The position numbers were made by a program, and so were the translations under genes. A stretch of DNA of 64,000 nucleotides, from positions 2,046,001 to 2,110,000 of the forward strand of contig JALUTQ010000005.1 of the NCBI GenBank assembly GCA_032718865.1. Direction: 5' to 3'. The notes under the pieces were generated by a model. It was not told the DNA's origin. It ran no database searches and saw nothing but the letters and a program-made list of their open reading frames with translations. How positions within the stretch are numbered: the stretch's first letter is position 1; every line of letters starts with the position of its first letter. Of this stretch, positions 10,863 to 20,981 are shown in pieces. This stretch comes from Tilletia caries (taxonomy: Eukaryota; Basidiomycota; Exobasidiomycetes; Tilletiales; Tilletiaceae).

Positions 10863-10895
<33 letters not shown>

Positions 10896-11176
10896 GACTG
10901 TGCGCTTGGGTCTGGGAAGTGGAAGACGGTCGGGGGCAGCTCGGGCCGGAGAGCAAGGAGGACAGCCTCGTGTCGATCGCGGAGGGTGTCCCTGCGAGTG
11001 AGTGCAGGCGACGGAGCAGCGCGGGCAGCATCCGGGGCGGCAGGCGCGGCGCTTGGTGTGTCCTCAGGCTCGACGAGCTCGAAGCCGTCGAAGCTGGAGA
11101 TCTCGGAGAGCGCGATCTCGTCTGCCTCGCTGAAGTCGGAGACGGGTGGGGAGTGGAGATCGCCAATGCTCGACAT
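9146..11176 (-). CDS. Single-pass membrane protein with 11-residue repeats
   Basis: 676 residues from the ATG at 11176 (MSSIGDLHSPP). The frame is open farther upstream, but only through sequence that looks like UTR and repeat. I do not recognise the family. The N-terminal half is acidic and low-complexity, with an Asp run encoded by a GTC/GAC tract at ~10855-10900 followed by His/Asp-rich sequence. One hydrophobic segment (SIFVLLALAATIFSLGLRL) lies at residues ~262-285 after a basic stretch. Residues ~528-585 are five 11-residue units of the type AASDAAxKSYD. Such 11-mer repeats form amphipathic 11/3 helices in perilipins, synucleins and LEA proteins, so membrane or lipid-droplet surface contact is a reasonable inference. 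The C-terminus is strongly basic. Confidence 0.7.
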
Positions 11177-11282
11177 CGTCAAGTAGCTGCTGCTGCTCGC
11201 TGTCGCTGTCGCTGTCGGTGTCGAGGAGAGAGCGACGATAAGGACGAACCACATTCCCCGCTCCCAGACTGACTGACTCGCT

Positions 11283-12760
11283 GGGCGGGCGGCCCAAAAA
11301 TCACCACTCACTGCGGCCGAACCGAGAGTCCCGAATTTTACCCATGCCACTTTACCCACGCGGGGATAAAAAGTTAGCCTCAGAAACTCAGGCTGCCAGT
11401 GGCAGGGCGTGTGTCGTGTGTCGTGTCACGTGACCGAGCTTCAAATTGCATTAGAGGCTTCCGGAGGACCTGCCAAAGGCAGCCTGATCTCAGATTACTA
11501 ATGGGCACCTTGAACTGCAACCGCAACCCAACTTAGTGAAATTTCGACGGGCACCACACGCACAAACTGACCATGGATCGCGCTCACACCCATCAACATC
11601 GAGCTCCCACATTCCCAACAGCAAGCGCACACCTCGCAGGGCCCTCCCTAAGTAATCTACATACTTCTTTCACTGACTGACTGACCTCCAGTCTCCAGAT
11701 AGCGGCTTGTGTGTCAGCTTGTGCGAGAACAAGACGCGAAGCTGAGGAGTGCACGCTGCAAGCTGGTTGCCTGAGTGCTTGGATATGGTACAGTGTGGGT
11801 GTGTGCGTGCTTGCAGTGGTGATGAGAGTGAGGATGGCGAGGGGGAGTTTAAGGTTTACCACTCAGACGGGGCTGGGCGAGCGCTGATTTCTCTAAGTTG
11901 GGTTGCGGTTGCAGTTCAAGGTGCCCATTAGTAATCTGAGATCAGGCGTGCTATCGCACAGCTTCGCAAAGTCTCACCTGCAATTTGCTGTCGGACCCGA
12001 CAAGGGTCATCAACGCACGCCTGATAATATGAGGCGAGTAAAAAGTGGGTAAAACTGAATAGGCGGCCTCTAAGCTTCCATTTTTACCCACCGTTACCCA
12101 TGCAGACCCCCAAATTTTACCCTGGAACTTTTACCCCACGTGGGTAAAAATGGTGCCGGAAGGGGTAAAATTGTTCATCTCACTTGCAAATCCTCACTTT
12201 TATCCACTGAGGAGCGGGTTTTACCCACAAGCGCTTTACCCTTGAGACGGAGAGACCCCGAGTCTCGACCACGTGCTTGAGGGTCTTCTCTATATGAGAC
12301 CCCTCTGACCACTTCCGCTTCTCCGAGCCAGCACTCGCAGGGCCGCGGTATATTTCCGGTATCCACGACGATGAGCTCGAGCACTCCCATCTCGACGAGG
12401 AGCCGCAGGGTGAACGATTTCTAGGCCGAGACGAGAAGGGAGGCAATCGTGGGTAAAAGTAGTGACTGGGTAAAACTTGAATGGGTAAAATTCGAGGGCA
12501 TGGGAGTGAGGAAATATTTTTACCCCAAGACTTACCCACAAGGGGTAAAGACTTGTGGGTAAAAGTCAGAGTCCACATCTCAATTCAGCACTTTTACCCA
12601 TTTCCTGAGCCATTTTACCCCGAGGGGTAAAATGAGTTGGGTAAATTTGGGCACCCTGCGTGGGTAAAGATGGGTAAAAGTGGAGGTTAAAAAGGCGCAT
12701 GGGCAATTTAACCCCCGAGTGGGTAAAACCTGGGGTTAAAATTCATGGGTGCCCGGCCAA
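11283..12760. repeat. TTTTACCC/GGGTAAAA-saturated repeat region
   Basis: About 25 copies of TTTTACCC or its complement in both orientations, densest at 12040-12740. The outer ends are loosely inverted: GAATTTTACCC near 11334 on the left, GGGGTTAAAATTC near 12733 on the right. This resembles a non-autonomous DNA transposon with subterminal repeats, but I could not find a target duplication. A second element (11482-11947) is nested in it. No gene is supported here. Confidence 0.6.
11482..11947. mobile_element. 466-bp element with perfect 55-bp terminal inverted repeats
   Basis: Bases 11482-11536 are the exact reverse complement of 11893-11947 (ends GCCTGATCTCAGATTACTAA). Imperfect symmetry continues inward. 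No protein is encoded with confidence. This is a MITE-like structure, but no clear target duplication is visible, so excision footprints or a simple palindromic duplication remain possible. Confidence 0.65.
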
Positions 12761-12934
12761 ACCCGATGCGGTCGAGCCCTCTCCGTCGCTAGCTCCGCCC
12801 GCACCGAAGAAAATTCGAAAAGATGCTGGTTCAGATTGGATGGACGCGATCGCCGTGCCTGAGAGGAGATGACAGCGCGCCCGGGAACGAAGGGCCCTAG
12901 GTTGCGGAGAAACCGCGTCGTGGACGACAAGGCG

Positions 12935-14218
12935 TTATGGCCCGAGCGATCCGACCATCGCCAATGCGGAGTCTGCGTTGGGTCGGGAAAGGGCGAGGGT
13001 GGGGGCGATGAGCTCGACGTGTCGGCGAATGTATTTCTGCCATGCGTCAGAAGACCATCGACCAGCTAACCGAACAGCATCCAGAGGGACGTGCCGAAGC
13101 AGCAGCTCTGTACACCCACCGATGCGAAGACTGTGCCCGGACAGGATAGGTTGTTGTGTTTGTTCTGCCGCTTGATGGACGCGTGCTGTGAAGGCGGCGC
13201 GAGTCATTGGTAGGAGTTTGGGCCCATGTGAAAAAATGTGTGCTGTCGGGGGCCCCGGATTGAGGCGGATGTGAGTGCGGAGGGCGGCCACGGGGCAGAT
13301 TGGCTCACGCTGGACCGAAAGGACCAACTGGCCACCCTGAGGATCGGTTTTGCTCCAGGGTAACGAGATCGTCGCGTGCACGAGTCCACGAATCTTGTGG
13401 CCCAGGATGCGCTCCCGTGGAGCATGGAACCGGGCTGAGTAGGCTGCCTGCGACGGTATAGTGAGTTCACCGAGACGCGCAAGACCCCAAAATGCTGCGA
13501 GTAAGAGCGCCCACACCGCCGCATCGAAGGGTTCGGCCAGGCGGAATGCTGGTCGGAGGGCGATGAGAATAGCCGCTGTGTATGGTATGCGGGGCGGCTT
13601 GATGGCGCTCGCCGGCGTCTGGCGCAATGCACCGCGAAGCGCTTGAAGGACCGCCTCGTTCTTTGAATCCATGGACGAGCCGTGAATGATGTGGTACGCC
13701 CTCAACCCACTAACCCACTTGCTGATCGTGTTGCCGTGGTAAATTCCGGACGAGCTGGCAATGAAACTGATAAGCTCGGTGGACTTGATGGGAAAGGTGA
13801 GGCGAACTGGCAGAGCAACAGCGGTCGCCCAAGCGTACCAATGGAGAACCGCCGCTGCATACCCCTCCAACGTCGACTTTGCCCACGACGCAATCATGAC
13901 CTCGGAGACCTTGACTGGGTCATGGAATGGCGGGAGCGGAGGACGGTTGGGTGGTACCCAGGCCAGGAGGCGCTGGGCAGCTGGAACGTCTGGCCTGTCA
14001 GTAGATGGGGGAAGCTGCTTGGTGGTAAGACGAGGACGGGTTGGGGGTAGTGCGACTGTGGCAGTCTGAAGGGATCTGGGCAGCGGCAAAGAAGACATGG
14101 TGGTGACGGAGCTGGGGCTGTGCGAGGGAGGGGAGAAGGCTTGCTGAAGCTGCGATCTAGATGGAGGGCGTAGGATCTGCAGCGCCGCTGCGAGGTGCAT
14201 GTCGGTCAGGGAAGACAT
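12935..14218 (-). CDS. Tyrosine recombinase of DIRS-order element
   Basis: 427 residues from ATG 14218. The core carries the expected catalytic pattern: Arg in FWGLARLGELT, His-x-x-Arg in LSGHSLRIGG, a Trp in the second-histidine position (GRWSSDAW) and the nucleophile Tyr in WQKYIRR. It would cut and rejoin a circular DNA intermediate during integration. The start overlaps the end of the RT-RNase H frame by 62 bases in another frame. No stop or frameshift is seen, so the enzyme may be active. Confidence 0.85.
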   Translation of the reverse strand: MSSLTDMHLAAALQILRPPSRSQLQQAFSPPSHSPSSVTTMSSLPLPRSLQTATVALPPTRPRLTTKQLPPSTDRPDVPAAQRLLAWVPPNRPPLPPFHDPVKVSEVMIASWAKSTLEGYAAAVLHWYAWATAVALPVRLTFPIKSTELISFIASSSGIYHGNTISKWVSGLRAYHIIHGSSMDSKNEAVLQALRGALRQTPASAIKPPRIPYTAAILIALRPAFRLAEPFDAAVWALLLAAFWGLARLGELTIPSQAAYSARFHAPRERILGHKIRGLVHATISLPWSKTDPQGGQLVLSVQREPICPVAALRTHIRLNPGPPTAHIFSHGPKLLPMTRAAFTARVHQAAEQTQQPILSGHSLRIGGCTELLLRHVPLDAVRLAGRWSSDAWQKYIRRHVELIAPTLALSRPNADSALAMVGSLGP

Positions 14219-16341
14219 GTCGGGGGAAGAATTGCGTGATCTCGATGGGTAGATCGGGAAGAGTGATGAATGTGCTGGGTGTCCTCAACCCCCGCGAGTA
14301 TGAGTCGGCTGGATTGTCCTCAGACCGGGTAAAGACGAGCGCCACCTCGATGTTTGCGCTAGCCTCAAGCTGTCGTATACGTTGGAGCACGAGCATCACC
14401 TGCTGATTGCGCATGTAACCCGTCTGAGCGGTCGCTACGACGGCTGCGTTATCGCAATGGATGACGAGATTTGAATCCGAAATGCCCCGATGAATGGCGA
14501 TGCGGAGAGCGATCTCGAAGGCCAGGGCTTCTGCCCACACGATTGAGAATGGAGAAACCGACTGTGCTGGGTCGAAGGGCAAGCTAAGCGCCGCGTCTCC
14601 GAGGGTGATGCCGAGACCCCACTCAGAGGCGTCTGTGTATAGCCCGATGTCGAGTGAGGACGAGTCGGCGGCGAAGCAGCGCTGGCGGTCTGGAATCGAT
14701 AGGGAAGATTCCCACCAGAGGAGATCCGAGCGCAGGTGACGGGGAGGGTGAAGAGGGGCGTCGGGGTGATGATGGGCGTTAACCGCGAGAAACTGGCGAA
14801 GAAAAGCAAGGCGCTTGCGCCCTGCGGAGTGAACAAAGCAGGCGTGTTGAAGCTGACCGATGATGGTGGATGCTTGCGCGAGGGTGGACCGAGATCGGCC
14901 GAGCCACGCACGGACGTTGTCCAGGTACCGGAGACGCTTGGCTTCAGGAAGCCGGACAGTGCGGTGCGGAATGTCGAAGATAAAACCTGTGTACTGCTGC
15001 ACTGGGGCAAAGTCCCTGTCCTTGGAAGCTTTCCACGGCAAGCCGAGCGGTGTGGTGATGTCGTTGATCACTTGGAGAGAGAAGACGAGCTGGTGGGGCT
15101 GGGTGGCAAGGGTAAGGTTCTGGAAAGAGCCAAACCCATCGTCCGCTTGCTCTTCACCGCGCTCGTTCAGAAAGAAGGTGGTGCCTCCCCTCTGTTGTGG
15201 TTGGTCGGAGGTGCTGAACCACCGCTTGCGCAGCAGCCGATTGGTGTGGTCGAGGTCTGAGAGGGGCACAGTCAAGAAAATGAAATCGTCAACCCATTTC
15301 AACACGATCGCCATGCCGCTGCGGCGAAGAATGTCCGCCAGCGCGTCAGCGACGTGACCCCAGGCACCCGCTGCGGGAGACAGGCCGAAGCCAAGGCAGT
15401 AGTCAATGTAGTAGTTGTATTCGTCGTCGTGGAGGACCGTGCCTGGCCACTGCGATGGGTGTAAAGGAATCGTACGGTAGGCGGCATCAACGTCGCGTAC
15501 GGCAGCTCTGGCCGATGGTGGTAGAAGAAGAATCGCTTGCTGTTAGGAAGCAGAAGAAGCGGGAACGAATGAGAGCATCAGTCAGACTGTACTGATGACG
15601 GCAACGAATGGGAGCTCCATCCCATAAGCCCAGAAGGCTGGTGAGGAGGGCAGAAGAAGGATGTCAACTCACGCAAAGCGCACGGGCTGCACCCCAGGTG
15701 GTGGGCCAGTCCGATGCGTGCAGATGGTTGTTGATGCTGTGGGAATCTGGGCCACGGGGAAATGAGAAATCTTGGATGAGACGGAAGGACGTCCCATCTT
15801 TCGGAACAAGGCCTAGTGGGGAAGTTTGGATGTGGCCGAGAGCCTGAAGAACGAAATGAAGTGAGAAAGGGCCTCCGTATCGACCGGCATCCAGCTCCTT
15901 CTGAATGAGTTGTCTGGTTGCGGCAGGGTTTTCCCGTGAGGAGCAATGATTAGGGGGAGTGAGAGTAGTCGTGAGAGGCGGGATGCCGATGTTGAAACCA
16001 TATGTGATACTATTCACAAGGGAAGGGTACCGACGAGCTAGGCCTGTTCGCCTCAAGGCCTCGCTCCACCCGCCGGGCAGCAAAGGGGTGATGGGTTGGG
16101 CTGGGAGAGGTCTACTGCTGGGAGCAGAAAACGTCGCCATGGGCTCGGGTGCCGCACGATGCACAACGGTGTGCGCGGGGGCAGGCTCGGTTCTTGCACT
16201 GTCCAACGTTGAAGTTGATACAGGGGATCTTGTGGTCGTCCTTGAACTCAAGGGTGCCGTTGGGGAGTCGGTGAACGAGCTGATTCTTTCCATCGGCGCG
16301 GGTTTTTGCCTGGCAGTGGGCAAAGTCGTGTTGGGAGTCAC
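14157..16341 (-). CDS. Reverse transcriptase-RNase H of DIRS-order element
   Basis: Two exons, 16341-15673 and 15539-14157, joined in frame across an intron with GTGAGT donor and CAG acceptor, about 683 residues. RT motifs in order: SPLGLVPKDGTSFRLIQDFS, DVDAAYRTIPLHPSQWPG, LGFGLSPAAGAWGH, and the catalytic KWVDDFIFL (V-D-D). RNase H follows with DASEWGLGITLG, a conserved Glu in VWAEALAFEIAL, IHCDNAAVV and EDNPADSYSR. The frame begins without an ATG and overlaps gag by about 230 bases, so expression by frameshifting or an alternative mRNA is likely. Confidence 0.85.
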
Positions 16342-17434
16342 GGGAGCCGCAAACGAGGCACTTTGTGGTCCGAAATGACTGGCGTTTGGCGGCGTTGCCG
16401 GAATGTTCTTCCCCAGAGATGCGCTTGCGCAGCGAGATGTCTTCGCGACGGTAGGAAGTAGAGGCGACCGATGACGATGAAGAAGCCACTGCCAACTCCC
16501 TGAGAGCTTGGATCTCCTCGCGGTTCTGTCGGACCTCTTCGTCCGTTTTGAGCTTCGGCCACCAATCCGGGTTGATCGCTCCTAGATCGAAGCGCTTCTT
16601 ATCCGGGTCTTTTCCGTCTTGAACCCAATGGAATCGATGACGACGGTGCCAAATTCGAATGGCTCGAGGATACTTGCTGAACTCCGGCCATCGAGTGAGG
16701 GAGATGTTGAGCTTGACCAGGCCTGCTACCTCAGCCTGGGGCCGACCTTTGCGTTCCGCCCACTTCTCGAGGAGGCTGATAGACGTGATCCACTGTTCCG
16801 TTGACAGATCTGCGTCCTTTGTCCCATCTGGTACGTGCTCCTCAACCTTCAGGAGTCCATCTTCGGAGCGCATGATTTGGTTTCCGCCCTTTGAAGCGGC
16901 AGCCTGACTGGCTTCGGCGCCTTCTTTAGTCAAATGCCAGAGATCGAAGTCGTAATCTCCTTGCTCGATTTTTTTGAGGATTGACTTCGCGGGCCACCAG
17001 GCGTCCATGTCGGAGGAAGGACCGACTCCAGACTCCATTTCGATTCGTTTCGACTCCCCTTTCTTGCTCGCCAGCTCGGACGTGACCAGCTCCTTCACGT
17101 TAAGGGCGGCTTGAGTCTGAACCTGAAGAAGTTCTTGTGCATCACGCAGTCGTTGAGCGCGAGCTTCTCGTTCCGCTTGTTCGGTGGCCAGTCGAGCATC
17201 GTGTTCGGCTTGGAGCTCAGCACGAGCGGCGAGACGTCGCTCAAGTTCTTGAGCCCAGTACTGGTCGGCAGCCGCACGCATCTGATCGCGGATTGCCGGA
17301 GCGAGTGAATCAGCGGAATCCACCATCGCGTGGGCCTTGGCGATTTCAGCCTCGATGACTTCGCGGATGGATTCCTCGGTGTGTAAAGAGATGGGGAAAT
17401 TGTCGGGCATTGGTGAACCGTTGTGTGAGGACAT
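16112..17434 (-). CDS. Gag-like protein of DIRS-order element
   Basis: Best start is ATG 17434 (MSSHNGSPMPDN), giving 440 residues; the frame is open upstream but probably untranslated leader. Residues ~40-120 form a charged, probably coiled-coil segment rich in Ala, Glu and Arg. Near the C-terminus are Cys/His clusters: CLVCGSRDSQHDFAHC and a CCCH-like GQCKNRACPRAHRCASCG. The gag identity rests on position, coiled coil and zinc-knuckle-like C-terminus. Confidence 0.7.
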   Translation of the reverse strand: MSSHNGSPMPDNFPISLHTEESIREVIEAEIAKAHAMVDSADSLAPAIRDQMRAAADQYWAQELERRLAARAELQAEHDARLATEQAEREARAQRLRDAQELLQVQTQAALNVKELVTSELASKKGESKRIEMESGVGPSSDMDAWWPAKSILKKIEQGDYDFDLWHLTKEGAEASQAAASKGGNQIMRSEDGLLKVEEHVPDGTKDADLSTEQWITSISLLEKWAERKGRPQAEVAGLVKLNISLTRWPEFSKYPRAIRIWHRRHRFHWVQDGKDPDKKRFDLGAINPDWWPKLKTDEEVRQNREEIQALRELAVASSSSSVASTSYRREDISLRKRISGEEHSGNAAKRQSFRTTKCLVCGSRDSQHDFAHCQAKTRADGKNQLVHRLPNGTLEFKDDHKIPCINFNVGQCKNRACPRAHRCASCGTRAHGDVFCSQQ

Positions 17435-17952
17435 CTGGCGTTGCTGTAGCGGAGTGAAAGCCGGGAACGAAGTGGACTGAGTAAAGGAACAGAGAGAAGA
17501 GAACAAGCGAACGGAATGGCAAGGAAAGGGAGTGAAGGGATCAGCAGAGAGCCCCGAAGGGCCTTCGAGCGCAGGGAACTTTAAGGGGACGCAGGCGAGA
17601 TGAGGGCCAAGGGATCTGAGAGGAGAAAGAATTGTTCCGCGGAGGTCGCTGTGCGAAGATGAGGTACCGAAGGAGCTGCTCGGCGTCGCCTGCCGCTCCG
17701 GAGACCCCGATCGCCGGCGCGCCTCTGATCTTCCACTCAAACACACGGAATTCGCGGCCAAGCATGGATCCGAAGTGGAAGTGTTGCGCAACGAATACGA
17801 GGCAAGATTGAAGATAGCTGCTGGGTATGCGATGGGATGGTGATAAAGGGATGCTATGGGAGATACAGAGTCCGTGATGATAGTACTAATAGAGACAGGG
17901 CACAGAGGGGTGGCGAGTACTGTCGCACGCCAGAAAAGGAAGCTCGCGGTTC

Positions 17953-19809
17953 CTAAAGCTCCATCGCCTCGTCGCCGTCTGCATCCATCGGAGACAGGAA
18001 AGCGCCCTCAAACGTCGACAGCGCAGGCTCGATCGCCAGCGGCGACAGAACGGGATGGGAGACCGTATTGCCAACCTGTTCGTCCCATTGCTCGACAAGC
18101 TGTTGCGCCGCCACCGATGGATCACTGAGCGCAGCCGCCGCCCGTTTCTTAGACCAGCGCACGCCGTCGCCGTCGGGCATGTCCCCGTAATTTTGCGCAT
18201 GCGAGCTAGTCAACGTCCCCGCGCCAGAGATCGCTTTCGCTGGCACCGACGGCTTGGCCGGCTCGCGGACGATGTTCTCCAGCTCGAGAGCCCGGATGCC
18301 CTCGATCTCGGCATGGGTCCGCGCGTTGGTGTCGTTCGAGAGCAGCCAGACCGGTAACGTCGTTGAAGCTGCCAGCGACACGCAGAGATCCACAATCTGT
18401 TCGTCGTTAGTCTGCGCAAAAGATATCATACGTTAGCGCTGAAAAGTGAACACTGCTACAATCCACCTCATACTCACTCTGCCTCGCCCCCCGGTTGAAT
18501 CCTCCTTCATCCTCTCCTTGTACTGCCGTGCCGTCTCGAAGTGAAGTGCCCACGCTTCAGGAGGAATGAGCGCGGCCGTCGTGGCCTCCGCGGCCGCCGC
18601 AACATCGGTAGGAGCCCCACCCGCCGCAATCGCCGCACGCATGACCATCTCAATAGCATCCTTGCTCAGAAAGGTGCTCACCGACCGCTTCTGGGCTTGA
18701 AGACAGGCCAGGATCCATCGATTCGCCTGTCGCGCCGCCGTACGCACCGAATCAGAGCGACCTCCCGTCTTGAGGCCGTCGAGCTCTCGGATCACGATGT
18801 GCGGCAGCGCAAGTCGGAAGGGCGCAGGTCGGAACTCGACTGGCACTGCGTACAGGAGGTGGGATGCTGATTTGGGCCAGACGTTGGAGATCAGGAGCGC
18901 GCTCAGGTTCCTGACGAGGAGGAGGGAAAACAGCTGCCGTAGGAAAACAAAGTGCTCGAGCAGTGTGTTCCTGCGAATGGGTAGGTAACAGACTGTGTGA
19001 GTATCCAATCTGACAAGGACAAAGGGTCTCTACCGCATTACTCACGTATCAAGGACCATCACGCTCGGCCCAGCGCCGGTATACAGACTCGTGCTCGACT
19101 GCTGAACTTGGATAAAGCTGGAATTCGCAACCATCTGATGCGCGTCTTCGGCATTCGCGTCCAACTCCCGACCATGCGGAGCGATCTCCATAGCCTCTAC
19201 CTGCTGTATGCCCGAGTGCGGAACCGCCGGGCCAGATTGACCTCCTCCTCTCCTAACCCCAAGAGGAGTCGCGTTGGCCGACGACCGCGACTGTCCCGGC
19301 TGTTCGCGACGGCAGCGCACGTCCCACGGAACGTCCGGATTCAGCTCGCCGGTGCTCAAAGCTGCAGGACCCGGCTCCGCCATCTCCTCCTCCTCCCAGA
19401 TCTCCTCGTACCGAGGCAGGCCCGTGGCCGGGTCGATGGTGTAATGCGCCCCCTTCGAGATCGTTATGCGCACCGGTCCGCGGCTGGAAGAGGAGCAGGA
19501 TGATGATGTTGATGATGATACCGCCGCTGCTGCCGCGTTTGCGAAGTCGGCATACGTCCGCCCAGGCTTCACCCCGTCCAGACTGTGACCGGCCTGGGAA
19601 GCAGCCCACATCGCCGCATCTTGGCCCCGGCCTTTGTTCCGGCCCGCGCCCGCCTTGCCGTGTGCACTGCCGCTGCTCCGTACGCCGCAGTGCAGAGAGA
19701 GATGGTGAGTAGGATTCAGCATGGTCTGCATTCGAGTGAGGTTGCTGTTGCTGCTGGAAGCTGCGAATGGCTGGCAGGCGGAAAGAACAACACTTTGGGG
19801 GGGCGACAT
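17953..19809 (-). CDS. SWT1-like PIN-domain endoribonuclease
   Basis: Three exons on the minus strand, 19809-19046, 18970-18478 and 18411-17953, all with GTGAGT donors, give 571 residues. The N-terminal ~240 residues are low complexity. The PIN domain spans the exon 1/2 junction to exon 3. Its acidic residues are visible: Asp in VMVLDTNTLLEH, Glu and Asp in IVIRELDGLK, Asp in TNDEQIVDLC, and Asp in LLSNDTNAR. This order and spacing is that of Swt1, which cleaves faulty mRNPs at nuclear pores in yeast. The start codon lies only ~30 bases from the edge of repeat arm C, so its promoter must lie in repeat DNA or have been replaced by it. Confidence 0.8.
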
Positions 19810-19909
19810 GCTGCGTTGGCTGCATAGCAACAGCACCCGGGCGGAAAGTGCCGGAACGTCACCCGAGTCCTGCCGTTTGTTTACTCGCTCCCCAAACTTG
19901 CGTCCAGGA

Positions 19910-20023
19910 ATGCAGCACGACCTCGACAACGACAACGACAGCGCGAGCCACAGCGACAGCGATGACGAGACCCTGCTCTTCTCAGACTTGCATGATCATC
20001 TGCACAGAGAGGAAATCAACTGA
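19910..20023 (+). other. Conserved 37-codon reading frame in the upstream module (example)
   Basis: Encodes MQHDLDNDNDSASHSDSD then ..HLHREEIN and stop. The same start, length and stop recur in the modules of A, B, D, E and F, with a few substitutions. It could be a small peptide, the first exon of a lost gene, or just conserved promoter DNA with a chance frame. Asp/Ser-rich composition resembles that of the downstream family proteins. Confidence 0.3.
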
Positions 20024-20724
20024 GACTCCATACAACGGTGCTGAAACTCTGCTCTGCTGACGTCTCGTTCTTGACGCTGACCGGGTCTGCCTCCCCTTCC
20101 TCTGCTTCCTCAGATATTGATACTAACCCCCTCGCCAGCACACAGCAAAGAGCTCACAACAATCTGATACTTTCCTACTTATGTCTTCTGCAGTAAGAGG
20201 CCTCGCAAGCTGGCAGCAGCCGGGTCTGCGCGTGTGCCGACAACGCAAGGTCACGGAGCCTGGGTCACAGTCCATAGTCATCACTCATCCCAGGATTACG
20301 CAGCAGACCCACTCCCCAACGGCCGTGGACATTCCTCGTTGCTCTCTCGCTCTCGGATCCCGGATGGCCGAGACCAAGCCACCATTCCGTCTGCAGATCA
20401 AGATGATCCTCGCGCTCTTCCGTGCAGATCAAGCATCGCATCTCAGGTCCAACCTGCTCCTTCGCTCAGAACACGGCCCCAGTACCGGGATGACCTGAGT
20501 TTTCTGCAAGCGCGCTGCGAGCTCTAAGCATGCAGACGGCTTCTCCATCTCATGCAGCCCTGATGCCGATCCCGGTACGTACACAGTGTGGAGTCCCCAA
20601 AACACCAAGCACAGGCCACTTTGTTCACTTTTGTTCTCTCCAACTTCCCACCTCGTCTCAGCACAGGCCATACATGCCGACTTTGGGTCACCCTAAGGCA
20701 GCGGCGTCATACTGAACATTCGGG

Positions 20725-20732
20725 CTTAAAAG
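20725..20732 (+). promoter_or_regulatory. TATA-like box of copy C
   Basis: CTTAAAAG in the conserved ACATTCGGGCTTAAAAG context, 250 bases before the ATG, followed by the CA tract at about 20795-20935. Confidence 0.4.
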
Positions 20733-20981
20733 AAAGGCCCCCCTTCGACGTCCGTCCGTCCCCCCTTCCTCCATCTCCTCCCAGATCTTCACACCTTCAC
20801 ACACGTACACCCGTACACACATCCATCATACCTACTACCCACACATACAACCACACACACAATCACACACACCAACACACACACCAACACACACACACAC
20901 ACCAACACACGTACACCCGTACACTCATCCATTCACCTGACCACACCTACATCCCCACTCATCCTCACACCATTTGACAAC

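Larger units (their letters stand above)
12770..17900 (-). mobile_element. DIRS-order (tyrosine recombinase) retrotransposon
   Basis: Minus-strand order gag, RT-RNase H, tyrosine recombinase, with overlapping frames, is diagnostic of the DIRS/Ngaro order. These elements integrate through a recombinase instead of a DDE integrase. The coding parts look intact. I could not find the terminal repeats (split direct or inverted), so the ends are approximate and DIRS versus Ngaro is undecided. It lies between the TTTTACCC region and the 3' end of the SWT1-like gene. Confidence 0.85.

Noticed and set aside
12040..12740. Internal telomere-like repeats
   Set aside because: TTTTACCC does not match fungal TTAGGG-type telomere repeats, occurs in both orientations and is not in tandem.
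20181..20980. Long overlapping plus-strand frames in the upstream module (also in other copies)
   Set aside because: Two frames overlap over the same bases, end in the CA tract, and differ in length among copies. More likely conserved non-coding DNA, though the short 37-codon frame was kept as a low-confidence item.
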